The translations under genes were made by a program, and so were the position numbers. From NCBI GenBank assembly GCA_021768085.1, contig JAETOJ010000007.1:62001-126000 (forward strand): a stretch of DNA of 64,000 bases. Direction: 5' to 3'. Origin of the DNA: Bacillota bacterium (GTDB taxonomy: Bacteria; Bacillota; Clostridia; Oscillospirales; Oscillospiraceae). Shown here in pieces: positions 50,143 through 59,321 of the stretch (its first letter is position 1; each line of letters opens with the position of its first letter). Below the pieces are notes generated by a model. That model worked only from the letters and a program-made list of their open reading frames with translations. It was not told where the DNA came from and did not search any database.

Positions 50143-51330
50143 TCAGTCCGCCCCGCCGTTGTTGGCCAGGTACGGCAGCGCCTCATAGTCCCGGATACAC
50201 ACCACGATGTCGGGCTGCACCGTCCGGATATAGTCCCGGAGGCTCATCTCCTTGTAGTAGCGCAGATCCAGGGAGTGCATCTCGTTGAAGCTGAGGTAGG
50301 TCACGCACTCCATGGCGTTGGTGAAGCTGTCCCCGTAGATCAGGATGCTGGGCAGCTCGTCCCGGTGGGTGTCGATGACGGTGCGGGGCCAGTCTCCCCC
50401 CATATACAGGTTGTAGGTCACCAAATCGTCCTCCGAGGCGGGCAACTGGTAGATCTCCGCTGGGGAGGGGTTGCCGTTGTCCGTCCGGGTGAAGGGCACC
50501 TCCTCCACCGGGCGCAGAATGGACAGGGACTCCTCCTTTGTCACCAGATTCAGCAGCTTGCGCTCCCGGGAGCCCATATATTCGTTGGGCAGGGTCTGGA
50601 AGGTCACGTCTGACCGGCTGAGTATGGGAAAGGCAAAGCCGGACTCCGCTGCCACCTTCTCCATCACCAGGCGGTAGGTCTCAAAGGCCCCTTCCATGGT
50701 GTAGTGGTTGTCCACCCTGGAGCCGAAGCCGTCCGGATGGCCCATGGCGTCGAATTCCGCCCGGATATCCAGGAAAGGGACGTCCCGCTCCGCCAGGGCC
50801 TGTCCCATACTGGTTACCATGTCCTGGCTGTAGTCCCCTCGGTTGTAGAGATACCAGGGGTAGTCATCCTCAAAGTAGGCGTACTGGCAGGGGACTGCCA
50901 CATAGCAGAAATAGCCGCCATACTCTGCCGCCGTGTCCTGGATGCCCTTCAAGTTCTCCGCCATATTGGCCGACCACCGTTTTACAGTGGCTGAATCCAC
51001 AATCTCCCGGCCCACGGGCAGATAGGGCAGCAGGCGATCCTCGGTGAGTACGATATCGTTCACCACCGGGCGGTGGAGCAGCAGGTCGGCCTGGGTCTTG
51101 ACCTTTAGCAGGGTGTTGCGCAGGGCGGCGTGATCGTCCAGATACCGTTCCAGCTGTGTGGTGTAGCTGCCGTCCCCCGCCGACTCCCGGGTGAGTGCGG
51201 GAAAGGCTGCCAGGGTTCGGTTCTCAAAGAAGGAAACCTTTTCTGGCTCCCGGCCCACAGTAAACAACAGTGCCGCCGCCAGAAAGCCCAGGAAGCAGAC
51301 GGTCATAAAAAGCTCGGAGATCCGTTTCAT
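50143..51330 (-). CDS. DHHW/AlgX-like surface O-acyltransferase partner
   Basis: A 395-residue protein with an N-terminal membrane anchor and an outer SGNH-hydrolase-like domain: IYGDSFTNAME carries the GDS motif, and NHYTMEGAFETYRLVM the DHHW-type Asp/His region. It ends with the tail typical of the family. It is 15 bases downstream of an MBOAT gene, and this pairing (AlgI/AlgX or DltB/DltD-like) transfers acyl groups, usually acetyl, onto exported polysaccharides. The polymer target is not shown. Confidence 0.85.
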   Translation of the reverse strand: MKRISELFMTVCFLGFLAAALLFTVGREPEKVSFFENRTLAAFPALTRESAGDGSYTTQLERYLDDHAALRNTLLKVKTQADLLLHRPVVNDIVLTEDRLLPYLPVGREIVDSATVKRWSANMAENLKGIQDTAAEYGGYFCYVAVPCQYAYFEDDYPWYLYNRGDYSQDMVTSMGQALAERDVPFLDIRAEFDAMGHPDGFGSRVDNHYTMEGAFETYRLVMEKVAAESGFAFPILSRSDVTFQTLPNEYMGSRERKLLNLVTKEESLSILRPVEEVPFTRTDNGNPSPAEIYQLPASEDDLVTYNLYMGGDWPRTVIDTHRDELPSILIYGDSFTNAMECVTYLSFNEMHSLDLRYYKEMSLRDYIRTVQPDIVVCIRDYEALPYLANNGGAD

Positions 51331-51345
51331 ACTGTCCCGCCTTTC

Positions 51346-52770
51346 TCAGAATTGGAAGTAGATGAAGGGGTTGAAGCTGCCGGTGGCCAGCTTCAGGTAG
51401 GACAGCCCCAGCAGGGCCAGCGCCGCCAGCTTGGGGGCCCATTCCCGGGCCAGGGCGGCGGGGAGGGCCTCCCGCCCCGCCAGCCTGTCCTGGAGCCAGC
51501 CCTTCACCGGCATGGCCGCCAGGACACAGGCGATCCACTCCGGCCAGTATTCCAGCAGCAGGTAGACTGCCTGACCGTCCCTCGCCCCGGCGCCCAGGCC
51601 GAACATGGCGGCGAGGTAGCTAAAGGCGGCGGGCAGGTCGGGGGCGCGGAACAGCACCCAGCTGAGGATCACTGCCAGCATCGTGTAGATGTGGCGGAGG
51701 GGGACGGGGAGGCGATCCAGGGCTTTGCCCCACAGGAATTTCTCTCCCAGAAGCAGCAGCAGGAACCACCCACCCCAGAGCACAAACGTCCAGCTGGCCC
51801 CGTGCCAGAACCCGGTGAGCAGCCACACCACCGCCAGGTTGAAGATGTTCCGCCCCCGGGAGCAGCGGCTGCCCCCCAGGGGGATATAGACGTAGTCCCG
51901 GAACCAGGTGGACAGGGAGATGTGCCACCGCCGCCAGAACTCGCCCACCGACTTGGAGATATAGGGGTAGTTGAAATTCTCCTCAAAATGGAAACCGAAC
52001 ATCCGCCCCAGGCCGATGGCCATGTCCGAGTAGGCGGAAAAGTCGAAATAGATCTGGAAGGTATAGGCGACGGCCCCCACCCAGGCGTGGGAGGCGGAGA
52101 GCCAGATTGGGGGCGTGGTGAACGCGGCGTCCGCGATCTCCCCCATGACGTTGGCCAGCAGCATCTTCTTGCCCAGGCCGAACAGGAAGCGCACCACGCC
52201 CTGAGAGAACTCGGACAGATTCTCGCTTCGGAGGGTGATCTCCCGCTCCACGGTGGAGTAGCGCACGATGGGCCCCGCCACCAACTGGGGGAACAGGGCC
52301 ACGTACAGCGCCACATAGAGGGGGTTGCGCTGGCAAGCGGCGTTTCCCCGGTACACGTCGATGACGTAGCTCAGCCCCTGGAAGGTGAAAAAGGAGATGC
52401 CGATGGGCAGCACAATCTGGGGGACGGGGAGCTGAGCCCCCAGAGCGTTGAGGTTTTCCGCGAAAAAGCCGGCGTACTTGAACCAGGCCAGCATCCCCAG
52501 CCCGAAGGCGCAGGCGCTCCACAGCCCTATCCGACGGATAGCCCTGGGCCGCCCCTGAGCCGCCAGCAGGCCGCACAGGTAGTTGACCGCGATGGAGGAG
52601 AGGAGCACGGGCATATAATTGACCCCGCCGCACAGGTAGAAGAACAGGCTGAAGGCCAGCAGGACGAAATTCCGCGCCGCCCGGAACCGCTTGGGGACGC
52701 AGAAATAGAGCAGAAGCAGGGCGGGGAGGAAAAAGAGCAGGAACAGGATGCTGCTGAATACCATAAACAC
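51346..52770 (-). CDS. MBOAT-family O-acyltransferase
   Basis: A 474-residue integral membrane enzyme with about eleven helices. Key motifs are RRWHISLSTWFRDYVYIPLGGSR and WHGASWTFVLWG (catalytic His), as in AlgI, DltB and PatA. It would move an acyl group from a cytoplasmic donor across the membrane to the DHHW protein encoded next. The target is a cell-wall polymer or exopolysaccharide. It leads a two-gene operon; the region upstream has no clear promoter hexamers. Confidence 0.92.
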   Translation of the reverse strand: MFMVFSSILFLLFFLPALLLLYFCVPKRFRAARNFVLLAFSLFFYLCGGVNYMPVLLSSIAVNYLCGLLAAQGRPRAIRRIGLWSACAFGLGMLAWFKYAGFFAENLNALGAQLPVPQIVLPIGISFFTFQGLSYVIDVYRGNAACQRNPLYVALYVALFPQLVAGPIVRYSTVEREITLRSENLSEFSQGVVRFLFGLGKKMLLANVMGEIADAAFTTPPIWLSASHAWVGAVAYTFQIYFDFSAYSDMAIGLGRMFGFHFEENFNYPYISKSVGEFWRRWHISLSTWFRDYVYIPLGGSRCSRGRNIFNLAVVWLLTGFWHGASWTFVLWGGWFLLLLLGEKFLWGKALDRLPVPLRHIYTMLAVILSWVLFRAPDLPAAFSYLAAMFGLGAGARDGQAVYLLLEYWPEWIACVLAAMPVKGWLQDRLAGREALPAALAREWAPKLAALALLGLSYLKLATGSFNPFIYFQF

Positions 52771-52840
52771 GCACCTCTTGGGGTATCAGATTTGCCGTCG
52801 GCCTTTGGGCAGGCCGTGCGCGGACGGATTCCGGAATGAC

Positions 52841-52867
52841 AGGGGCCGCTCCCAAGAAGCGGCCCCT
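52841..52867. terminator. Hairpin between the DUF4230-like gene and the MBOAT gene
   Basis: AGGGGCCGCT / AGCGGCCCCT, 10-bp stem with a 7-base loop, without a T run on the minus strand. It lies just after the stop codon of the upstream gene (minus). Confidence 0.5.
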
Positions 52868-52882
52868 CAACAGCTGAACGGG

Positions 52883-53578
52883 CTATTTAAACTGGACAAT
52901 AACACGATAGCGGCGGTCGATGGTTTTGACAACCGGCTCATAGACCTCCTTTACCATCCTGAGAGCCAGCTCGTCCGCGGCCTGTCCGTTGGCCGCGGTG
53001 TCAAACTGCTCCTCCAGCCGGGCGCGCAGATCCCGCTCAATGGCGCTGTAGTCGGCCACGGTCAGCCTGATATCTCCCCACGCCAGCAGGCTCTCCTTGA
53101 CCTCGTCGATGATGATGTTGTTTGGATCAATCTCGATCGCCTGCAAATAGGCGTGGCCGATTTGGAGCGTAACCGTTTTCTTGTCCCTGTCCTGTACCAC
53201 GTCGGACGGGGACAGCTTGTCCAGATCCACGACAAAATAGCCCGTTCCGGTGTAGGACACATCCTGCGTCTTTTTCAGGAAGTCAAAGTCGAGCTGCTGG
53301 ATGAGGCGGTCGGTCAGCCTGGTGGTGACCGTGCCGCTTTGCGTGCTGACGATCAGCTTTCTGGTCTCGTTTTGGCCGGAGAGGATGACGTCGGAGAAAT
53401 TGACCTCCACACCGCTGGACGGAAGATAGATGGTGTCCAGATCGATCTGCTCAATGCCGTCCGAAACCGGCGCGTGGGAGGGGCCGCCGCCATGGACGCA
53501 GCCCCAGACGATGACGGCGATGAGCAGCACGAAAAGCACCACGGCGGCAATGTTCAAAACTTCCTGTCTGTGTTTCAT
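52883..53578 (-). CDS. DUF4230-like membrane-anchored protein
   Basis: A 231-residue protein starting at ATG 53578, whose first bases overlap the TGA of the next upstream gene; the track adds 69 codons read in that gene. It has a short cytoplasmic N-tail, one membrane helix (about 8-27), then an outer part with the DUF4230 pattern YFVVDLDKLSPSDVV and TVTLQIGHAYLQAIEIDPN. The function is unknown. It is translationally coupled to the upstream membrane protein, and the two probably work together. Confidence 0.7.
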   Translation of the reverse strand: MKHRQEVLNIAAVVLFVLLIAVIVWGCVHGGGPSHAPVSDGIEQIDLDTIYLPSSGVEVNFSDVILSGQNETRKLIVSTQSGTVTTRLTDRLIQQLDFDFLKKTQDVSYTGTGYFVVDLDKLSPSDVVQDRDKKTVTLQIGHAYLQAIEIDPNNIIIDEVKESLLAWGDIRLTVADYSAIERDLRARLEEQFDTAANGQAADELALRMVKEVYEPVVKTIDRRYRVIVQFK

Positions 53579-54459
53579 GGCCGTTTCTCCCCCATAGAGA
53601 CGAGCTCGGAGTCGGATTTGGACTGGGAGTCCGGCTCGGCGCCGCGGCGCCGTTTCCCGGGCCGGATGGGCGGCAGGGGGATCGCGATCTGGAACAGCTC
53701 TCCCAGCATCCATTTGAGGATGAAAAACGTGAGCAACGGCATGAGGCAGTTGGTCAAGATCAGGATGGCAATTGAATTCATGCACCTGCGAATGGTGTTC
53801 TGGAAATGGAGCAGCAGATCGGCGATGCCGTTGATGGCAGTCTGAAACAGGTCGGACAGCTTTTCAAATATGGTTTTGTCCTCCGCGCCGCCGTCCATGG
53901 CTTCATTCAGCTTGTCTGAACCATCCTCCGTCTCCTCAATCGTATCATTGACATATGCCGTGAGGTCGGAGGCGACGATGTCGGTCAGGTGGGTGCTGCA
54001 CGGAACCACAAAAGCCACCGCCAGGCCGAGAATGCACAGCCGGATGGCCAGACTTTTCAGAATGTCCCTTTTGGTGGCGACGAACAGGATTCCGACAGAG
54101 CAGGCCAAGGGGATGAGGATCATAAACGCCGCCTTGATTCCATACCGGATCAGGATCTTCTCCAGAAACAGAACCACGAGGATGGCCACAAAATAGGTGT
54201 TCATATCCGCCAGGTTGTCCGCCAAAGGCGTTGCGAAGTCATCCGGCAGCGCGGAAATTGCCAGGGAGGTGGAGAGGGTAGCCGCCGAGAATTTCATCAC
54301 GGTATTGCTGCTGTCCTCCACAGACGCAAGCGACTCCTTGACAAATCTGGACTCCGGAAGCTTTGCTGAAACGACGAAGAATGAAAGGGCGGCCGCGAGG
54401 AGCAGCAGCAGGATCTTGACGGCCAGGGAAGCGTGCCTGGCAGAAAGCATCAATGGCAT
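53575..54459 (-). CDS. Integral membrane protein of unknown function
   Basis: A 294-residue protein starting MPLMLS at 54459 after CAAGGAGGG. It has an N-terminal signal-like helix, an outer loop of about 60 residues, then about four helices (110-200), an acidic loop and another helix near the end, with a basic and serine-rich tail. No family is recognised. It is coupled by ATGA overlap to the DUF4230-like gene. The start is well supported by the ribosome-binding site. Confidence 0.68.
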   Translation of the reverse strand: MPLMLSARHASLAVKILLLLLAAALSFFVVSAKLPESRFVKESLASVEDSSNTVMKFSAATLSTSLAISALPDDFATPLADNLADMNTYFVAILVVLFLEKILIRYGIKAAFMILIPLACSVGILFVATKRDILKSLAIRLCILGLAVAFVVPCSTHLTDIVASDLTAYVNDTIEETEDGSDKLNEAMDGGAEDKTIFEKLSDLFQTAINGIADLLLHFQNTIRRCMNSIAILILTNCLMPLLTFFILKWMLGELFQIAIPLPPIRPGKRRRGAEPDSQSKSDSELVSMGEKRP

Positions 54460-54577
54460 AGCGGGTTCCCTCCTTGTGTCGATGGGCTTATGAACGGCGA
54501 CGCTCAATCTATGATATCATATCACAGGAGCGGAGAAAGTACAATATTCGGCAAACAGCGGCAAACGAGGACGCAAG

Positions 54578-55480
54578 TCATAACCGCCCTGTTGGTGGGG
54601 GTGCATCATGATGAAACCGGATAAACGGCGGCTCGACTTTTTCATCAAGCAAAAGCCCATATTTTTGAGGCCGCCGGAATGCATTACCGTGAACCTCGCT
54701 TTCGCGATAACGCCGTAGCCGCTCCAAATCCAGCTCCGCGAGGTAGATCCCCTCCGCCTCCTCCGCCTGCAAAATGCAGGTGTCCCGGGAACCCTCCAGC
54801 TCCGGGAGATAGGCCACGCCGTCAAAGACGCTGGAGCCGCCGTTGCAGTCCGGTACCGAGCCGGGATAATTACAGGTGGCGACGGCCAGCATATTCTCGT
54901 AGGCCCTGGCCCGCAGCTGGGAGAGGCGGTTGATCTCCATGGGGCAGGCGTTGGGGACGAGGATCAGCTCCGCGCCCTTGAGCATCAGGATTCTGGCGCT
55001 TTCGGGGAACTCCCGGTCGTAGCAGATCATGGCCCCGACCTTGACCTCGCCGCAGGCGGTGTCCAGGGCGGCGACATAGAACTCCTCGCCCGGCGTCAGG
55101 TTCCGCTCCACATCAAAGTCACAGGTGTGAACCTTGGCATAGGTGATTTTTCGTTCCCCAAATCGATCAAATAGAACCATAGAATTCCGAGGCCCACCCT
55201 TATACTGTTCCAAAAAGGTAACGCCGATGGCCATGTGGAGCTCCCTGGCAAGGACTCCGAAGGCGCTGACAAATTCGCCGTGGGCAGGGATCGCCTCCGC
55301 TTTCCACTGCTCCACGGGGCGGCCATAAATGCGGTAGCCGTTGCTCCACATCTCGGGGAACAGCGCGATATCGGCGCCCAGCCCGCCTGCCCTTCGGCAG
55401 GAGGCGATACCCTTTTCGAGATTCCCTTCCAGGGTGCCGCAGGGCGCAATTTGGAGCAGGGCGATTTTCAAGGTTTTCAT
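54578..55480 (-). CDS. Carbon-nitrogen hydrolase (nitrilase superfamily)
   Basis: A 300-residue protein with the Glu-Lys-Cys triad: FPEMWSNGY (Glu), YAKVHTCDFD (Lys) and MICYDREFPES (Cys). It hydrolyses an amide or nitrile; members include beta-ureidopropionase, omega-amidase and N-carbamoylputrescinase. The exact substrate cannot be told. It is monocistronic on the minus strand, ATG 55480 having only a modest ribosome-binding site. The next gene upstream on this strand is the chemoreceptor. Confidence 0.9.
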   Translation of the reverse strand: MKTLKIALLQIAPCGTLEGNLEKGIASCRRAGGLGADIALFPEMWSNGYRIYGRPVEQWKAEAIPAHGEFVSAFGVLARELHMAIGVTFLEQYKGGPRNSMVLFDRFGERKITYAKVHTCDFDVERNLTPGEEFYVAALDTACGEVKVGAMICYDREFPESARILMLKGAELILVPNACPMEINRLSQLRARAYENMLAVATCNYPGSVPDCNGGSSVFDGVAYLPELEGSRDTCILQAEEAEGIYLAELDLERLRRYRESEVHGNAFRRPQKYGLLLDEKVEPPFIRFHHDAPPPTGRL

Positions 55481-55702
55481 ATCCCGAAGTCCTTTCTGGC
55501 GGTATTATGCCGTGTTGCTTCAAGCTATCCAATGGGGCAGGGCATCCTTTAGGCTCCGCCATGCTTGTCAGCCCCGTCAAATCGAACTGCAAAGCTGCTT
55601 TAGAGCGACATTTTTTCTATCATACCACATCCTTTTCCCGTTGGGAAGATGTGCGAGCAATGCAAAATACGATGGCAGCGCGATGGGCGAGCGGTGACCT
55701 TG

Positions 55703-55737
55703 AAAAAGCCGCCGCAAGCGATGGGACGCTTGCGGCG
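55703..55737 (-). terminator. Terminator of the chemoreceptor gene
   Basis: On the minus strand an 11-bp stem CGCCGCAAGCG / CGCTTGCGGCG is followed by GCTTTTTC, about 37 bases after the stop codon. The rest of the 293-base gap has no gene. Confidence 0.9.
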
Positions 55738-55773
55738 ACGTGCCTTGTGCGCTATTTAAAGATGACGCTCTGA

Positions 55774-57746
55774 TCAATCAGCAGCCAGAGTAAACCCATC
55801 CACTAACTGCTTCAAGGTGTTTGCCTCGGCGGACAGCTCCTCGCTGGCGGCGGCGCTCTCCTGGGCGGTGGCGCTGTTGGTCTGCACGACGGAGGAGATC
55901 TGCTCAATGCCTTCGGTGACCTGGGCCAGCGCGGTAGTCTGGTTCTCCACGGCCTCCACCACCACATGCATTTGAACAGATACATTGCCCGCCAGCTCAT
56001 TGGTTTGTTCCAGAGATTCGGTGACCCGATCCACCGCCTGGCTGCCCTCCGAGACGGACATGATGGAGCTCTCGATCAGATCCTTGGTGGCCTTGGCGGC
56101 CTCGTCGGACTTGGAGGCCAGGTTGCGAACCTCGTCGGCCACCACCGCAAAGCCTTTTCCGGCGGAACCTGCGCGTGCGGCCTCCACGGCTGCATTCAGC
56201 GCCAGGATATTGGTCTGGAACGCGATATTCTCAATGGCCGCGATGATTTTGGAGATCTCCTCCGAGGAGCTGGAGATGCGCTCCATGGCGGCGTTCAGCT
56301 CCTTCACGTGCTCCACGCTGGTGCCAAGCTGAGCGCCGGCCAGACCTACGAACCGGCCCGCCTCCTCCGCGGCTGCGGAGGTCTTTTTGGCGCTGGCGGA
56401 GATGTCGTTGATGGTGGCTGCCAGCTCCTCTACGGCGCTGGCCTGCTCCATGGAGCCCTGGCTCAGCGTCTGAGCGCCGGTGGACACCTGGCCGCTGGCC
56501 GAGGAAACCTGGCCGGCGGAGGAATCGATCTTCCGCATGGTGCCGCTCAGCTCCAGCTTCAGAGTGCGCATGGACATTAGGATGCTCTGGAACCCGCCCA
56601 CATAGGCGTCCCGGTGGGGAGACTGGATGTCAAAATTTTTGTTGGCCATTTCGCTGAGCAGATAGCCAATGTCGTCAATGATGGTGTTCAAACCCGCCAC
56701 CATAGCCGCGGTGGCGCGGGTCAGCTCCGCGGTTTCGTCTTGTCCGGTGGCCTGGGGAACGGGGGACTTCAGGTCACCCTCCACCAGCAGCTTCATCCGC
56801 TCGGCGCAGGCCCGCATGGGCACGCTGATGTTGCCGGATAGCTTTAGGGCCACCACGATGGACGCGATGATGGAGACCACAACCACCAGCACGCTGATGA
56901 AGATGCCGAAGTATGTATTCGCCAGATAGTTGGCCTTGGGCGCGGCCACAGCCAGGCTCCAGCCGTCGGTTCCGCCCACGGGGGCGTAGGCCAGATAGCG
57001 GGGCCCGTCCTCCGCCTTGATGGAGCCGAAGCCGGTTTTGCCCTGGCGCATGGCCGCGTGGAGCTCGGCCCGGCTTTTCAGGGAGGGGTCGCTCTGAGCT
57101 TCCCGCTCAATGTTCTGGGTGGTGATGGTGTCCAGCGTGATATCGGCAATGGTGTCGCCGGACTTGTTGATCATGTAGGCCCGGCAGTTGTCCCCGATCT
57201 GGATGGAGGAGACAATATCGTTTAGGAAGGTCTCCGGGGGCACAAAGTAGACCACGCCCACGATACCGGCCCCGCGGCTCCCGTTCGCATAGAGGGGCGC
57301 GGCCACCATGATGGACAGCGCCCCGGTGATCTTACTGACCAGCGGCTCGGAGACATAGACATTGCCCTGCATGGCCTGCTTCACGTATTCCCGATCCGAG
57401 TAGTCATTGCCGTCGAAAATGCTGATGCCGTCGGCGCCGATGATGTTGCCGCGCTGGAAGCCGTGCATGGACACGCGCTCGTCGATGATGGCGCGCTTTT
57501 CCTCCAAGGGTGTTTCATCGTCTGACAGCTGCGGAATGCAGCCGGTGTCCATGGCCACATTCTTATAGGCGGTCAGCTCCTGCTCAATGCGCTGCGCCGC
57601 TAACACCGCCGTCTCACTCATCATCTGGTCTACGGTGGCGACTGTGTTCCGGTAGCTCAGGGCGCTGCTGGCCGCTCCCACTGCGATCAATGCAGTCAGA
57701 ACGGTTGCCATCAAGCATACTGTAATTTTTTACGAATGCTTTTCAT
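55774..57746 (-). pseudogene. Methyl-accepting chemotaxis protein with frameshifted N-terminus
   Basis: The intact-looking body (about 640 residues) has a dCache-type sensor (about 40-280), a second membrane helix, HAMP and the MCP signalling domain with the hairpin tip [21 protein letters not shown]-like motif. The natural start is ATG 57746 (GAGGTGAAAAG before it), which reads MKSIRKK and then meets a stop because the A tract holds six A; seven A would give [13 protein letters not shown] in frame with the body. The track start at 57714 (TTG) is a fallback inside the first membrane helix. The lesion is either a slippery, phase-variable tract or a sequence error. If real, the receptor loses its cytoplasmic lead. 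Confidence 0.8.
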
Positions 57747-57807
57747 CTCTTTTCACCTCAACATAATTGTGCCGAAGCCGTTTTTCTCCTCATGGGAGCT
57801 TATATCC

Positions 57808-57837
57808 ATTATAGGATCTGAAAGGTTGGCCTGTCAA
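57808..57837 (-). promoter_or_regulatory. Chemoreceptor promoter
   Basis: On the minus strand TTGACA (57837-57832), 18 bases, TATAAT (57813-57808). Transcription would start near 57801, upstream of ATG 57746, supporting that start. The 57838-58013 stretch shows no gene. Confidence 0.85.
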
Positions 57838-58013
57838 TAGCTTTTCGCTATGGGCATAACCAATTCTATTGCACTCAAAAAAATATTATGGCAGGGAAGT
57901 TCTCAGTGCCCGGAGAATTGCTCAATTGCTATCTTGAACGCGCCCTTCTGGACGCAGGGCAGGCATTACAGCTCAGACAGCCCTTCACCTTGTTTTGAGG
58001 CGGGAGACTGTTT

Positions 58014-58250
58014 CTACCATAGGGATATCGTTTTGAAGCCGGTGGCAGTCCCCAGCCCCAGCAGCAGAAGGACCAGAGCCACAAAATATTGCCCATAGAT
58101 GCCGTCAAACCAGGGATATACGCTGAAGGTCCAGTCGAACAGGGAGCATTGCGCCAGTGCCAGCGGCCCCTGTAGAGGGGCCACCACTTCAACCCGCCGC
58201 ACACGCTGATGGTTGTGAGCCGCCTGCTGACTGAGGGACACAGTCAGCAT
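58014..58250 (-). CDS. Small putative membrane protein coupled to the MerR gene
   Basis: A 78-residue ORF whose ATG (58250) overlaps the stop of the MerR gene (ATGCTGA). The first half is polar, with WFDGIYGQ; the second has one membrane helix, VALVLLLLGLGTATGF, and a short tail. No homology is recognised and the ribosome-binding site lies within the MerR gene. The overlap and helix favour a real small membrane protein, but a chance ORF is possible. Confidence 0.4.
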   Translation of the reverse strand: MLTVSLSQQAAHNHQRVRRVEVVAPLQGPLALAQCSLFDWTFSVYPWFDGIYGQYFVALVLLLLGLGTATGFKTISLW

Positions 58251-59071
58251 CCCGGCAATTCGAGTATATTCCGCTCCCCGGTGACAGGCAGGCTTTTGAC
58301 AGGCACAGCGACCTGCGTAATGTAATCCGCGCTGTTTTCGCCGCGGTTGGGCGGCCCCTCCAGATAGATGGATCGGAACGGCCCTGTGACCTGGATATTG
58401 TGTTCCCGGATATGCTTTGCCAGCGCACATACGGCTGTTCCGGTTCCCTCGTAGGGCCCCCGGTAATAGACACACAAGGCAGCGGTTTCCGCGAACTCCA
58501 TCCGTTCAGGACCGTCAAAGCTGCACTCCATGGGGATGCAGCACATGAGATCCAGTATGCCAGGGTCCTGCGCCATACGCAAGGTAAACATTCTTCCCGT
58601 CATGGACATCTTCTCTGTGCGGGCGGCGGCGATGTAGGTGTCGCGCAAACGGATGGCCGCTTCAGCGGTGTCCGCGCACTGATATTGCCGGCAAAAGCAT
58701 ACTTGTCCGGGGAGGACCGTACTGTGTACGGTCAGATCGCCTCGCTTTGCCGAGCGCACCTGAAGCATCTGAATATTTCTGTCCAAAGCGTTTCGGAGCG
58801 TCAAAAGCCGCTGTAAATGATGATCGATATTTTCAGTGTCGTAGTAATACTCTGCCACCTCTTTTAGTGACAGGCCGAGGGATTGCAAGGAGCGTATCGA
58901 ACAGATTTGCGTCATATTGTCCGCGGTATAATATCGAAAACCACTCTCTTTGTCCTTTACTGCGGGGGTCAGAAGTCCCATTTTCTCGTAGACCAGAATG
59001 GCTTTCCGGGTGACGCCGAGGATTTTTGAGACCTCCCCGATTTTGAATAGATTCTCATCCTGCTTTTTCAT
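58244..59071 (-). CDS. MerR-family regulator with effector-binding domain (BmrR-like)
   Basis: A 275-residue protein. The N-terminal winged helix-turn-helix (KIGEVSKILGVTRKAILVYEKMGLLTP) and the dimer coiled coil (about 75-120) are typical of MerR. The C-terminal about 150 residues look like a GyrI/BmrR-type ligand domain (YYRGPYEGTGTAV and the final YITQVAVPVK). Such regulators respond to multidrug ligands. ATG 59071 follows TTAGGAGATT. Its divergent neighbour is a two-component system; no MerR-type 19-base promoter is clear. Confidence 0.88.
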   Translation of the reverse strand: MKKQDENLFKIGEVSKILGVTRKAILVYEKMGLLTPAVKDKESGFRYYTADNMTQICSIRSLQSLGLSLKEVAEYYYDTENIDHHLQRLLTLRNALDRNIQMLQVRSAKRGDLTVHSTVLPGQVCFCRQYQCADTAEAAIRLRDTYIAAARTEKMSMTGRMFTLRMAQDPGILDLMCCIPMECSFDGPERMEFAETAALCVYYRGPYEGTGTAVCALAKHIREHNIQVTGPFRSIYLEGPPNRGENSADYITQVAVPVKSLPVTGERNILELPGC

Positions 59072-59207
59072 GATATCCCACCAATCTCCTAACTGTTCCC
59101 TGTTTGCATTTCAGGGCAAAAAATGCGCATTTCATGTCGCCACCGTAGCGTGGTTCCCAATCTGCGGTATGATGAAAAAAATTTTAGGCGTTTATGCTCC
59201 AAAGAGC

Positions 59208-59250
59208 TTGACTCGTCCCCCTGGGTACGATTTATAATGATAGTGTATCA
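59208..59250 (+). promoter_or_regulatory. Candidate promoter and operator of the LytTR/GHKL operon
   Basis: TTGACT (59208-59213) and TATAAT (59233-59238) are separated by 19 bases, longer than usual. MerR proteins activate promoters of such spacing, so the divergent MerR regulator may act here. An inverted repeat TGATA-GTG-TATCA (59238-59250) follows the -10. Confidence 0.5.
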
Positions 59251-59321
59251 GAATCAAAAGCAGTTTGTAAAGAGATATCGGTAAAATTTGTGCCGGAGCA
59301 TTGCTGCAAGGGGGGAGTGCC

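Noticed and set aside
51130-52839. 569-residue plus-strand ORF
   Set aside because: Shadow of the DHHW and MBOAT genes, with low-complexity Gln/Pro content.
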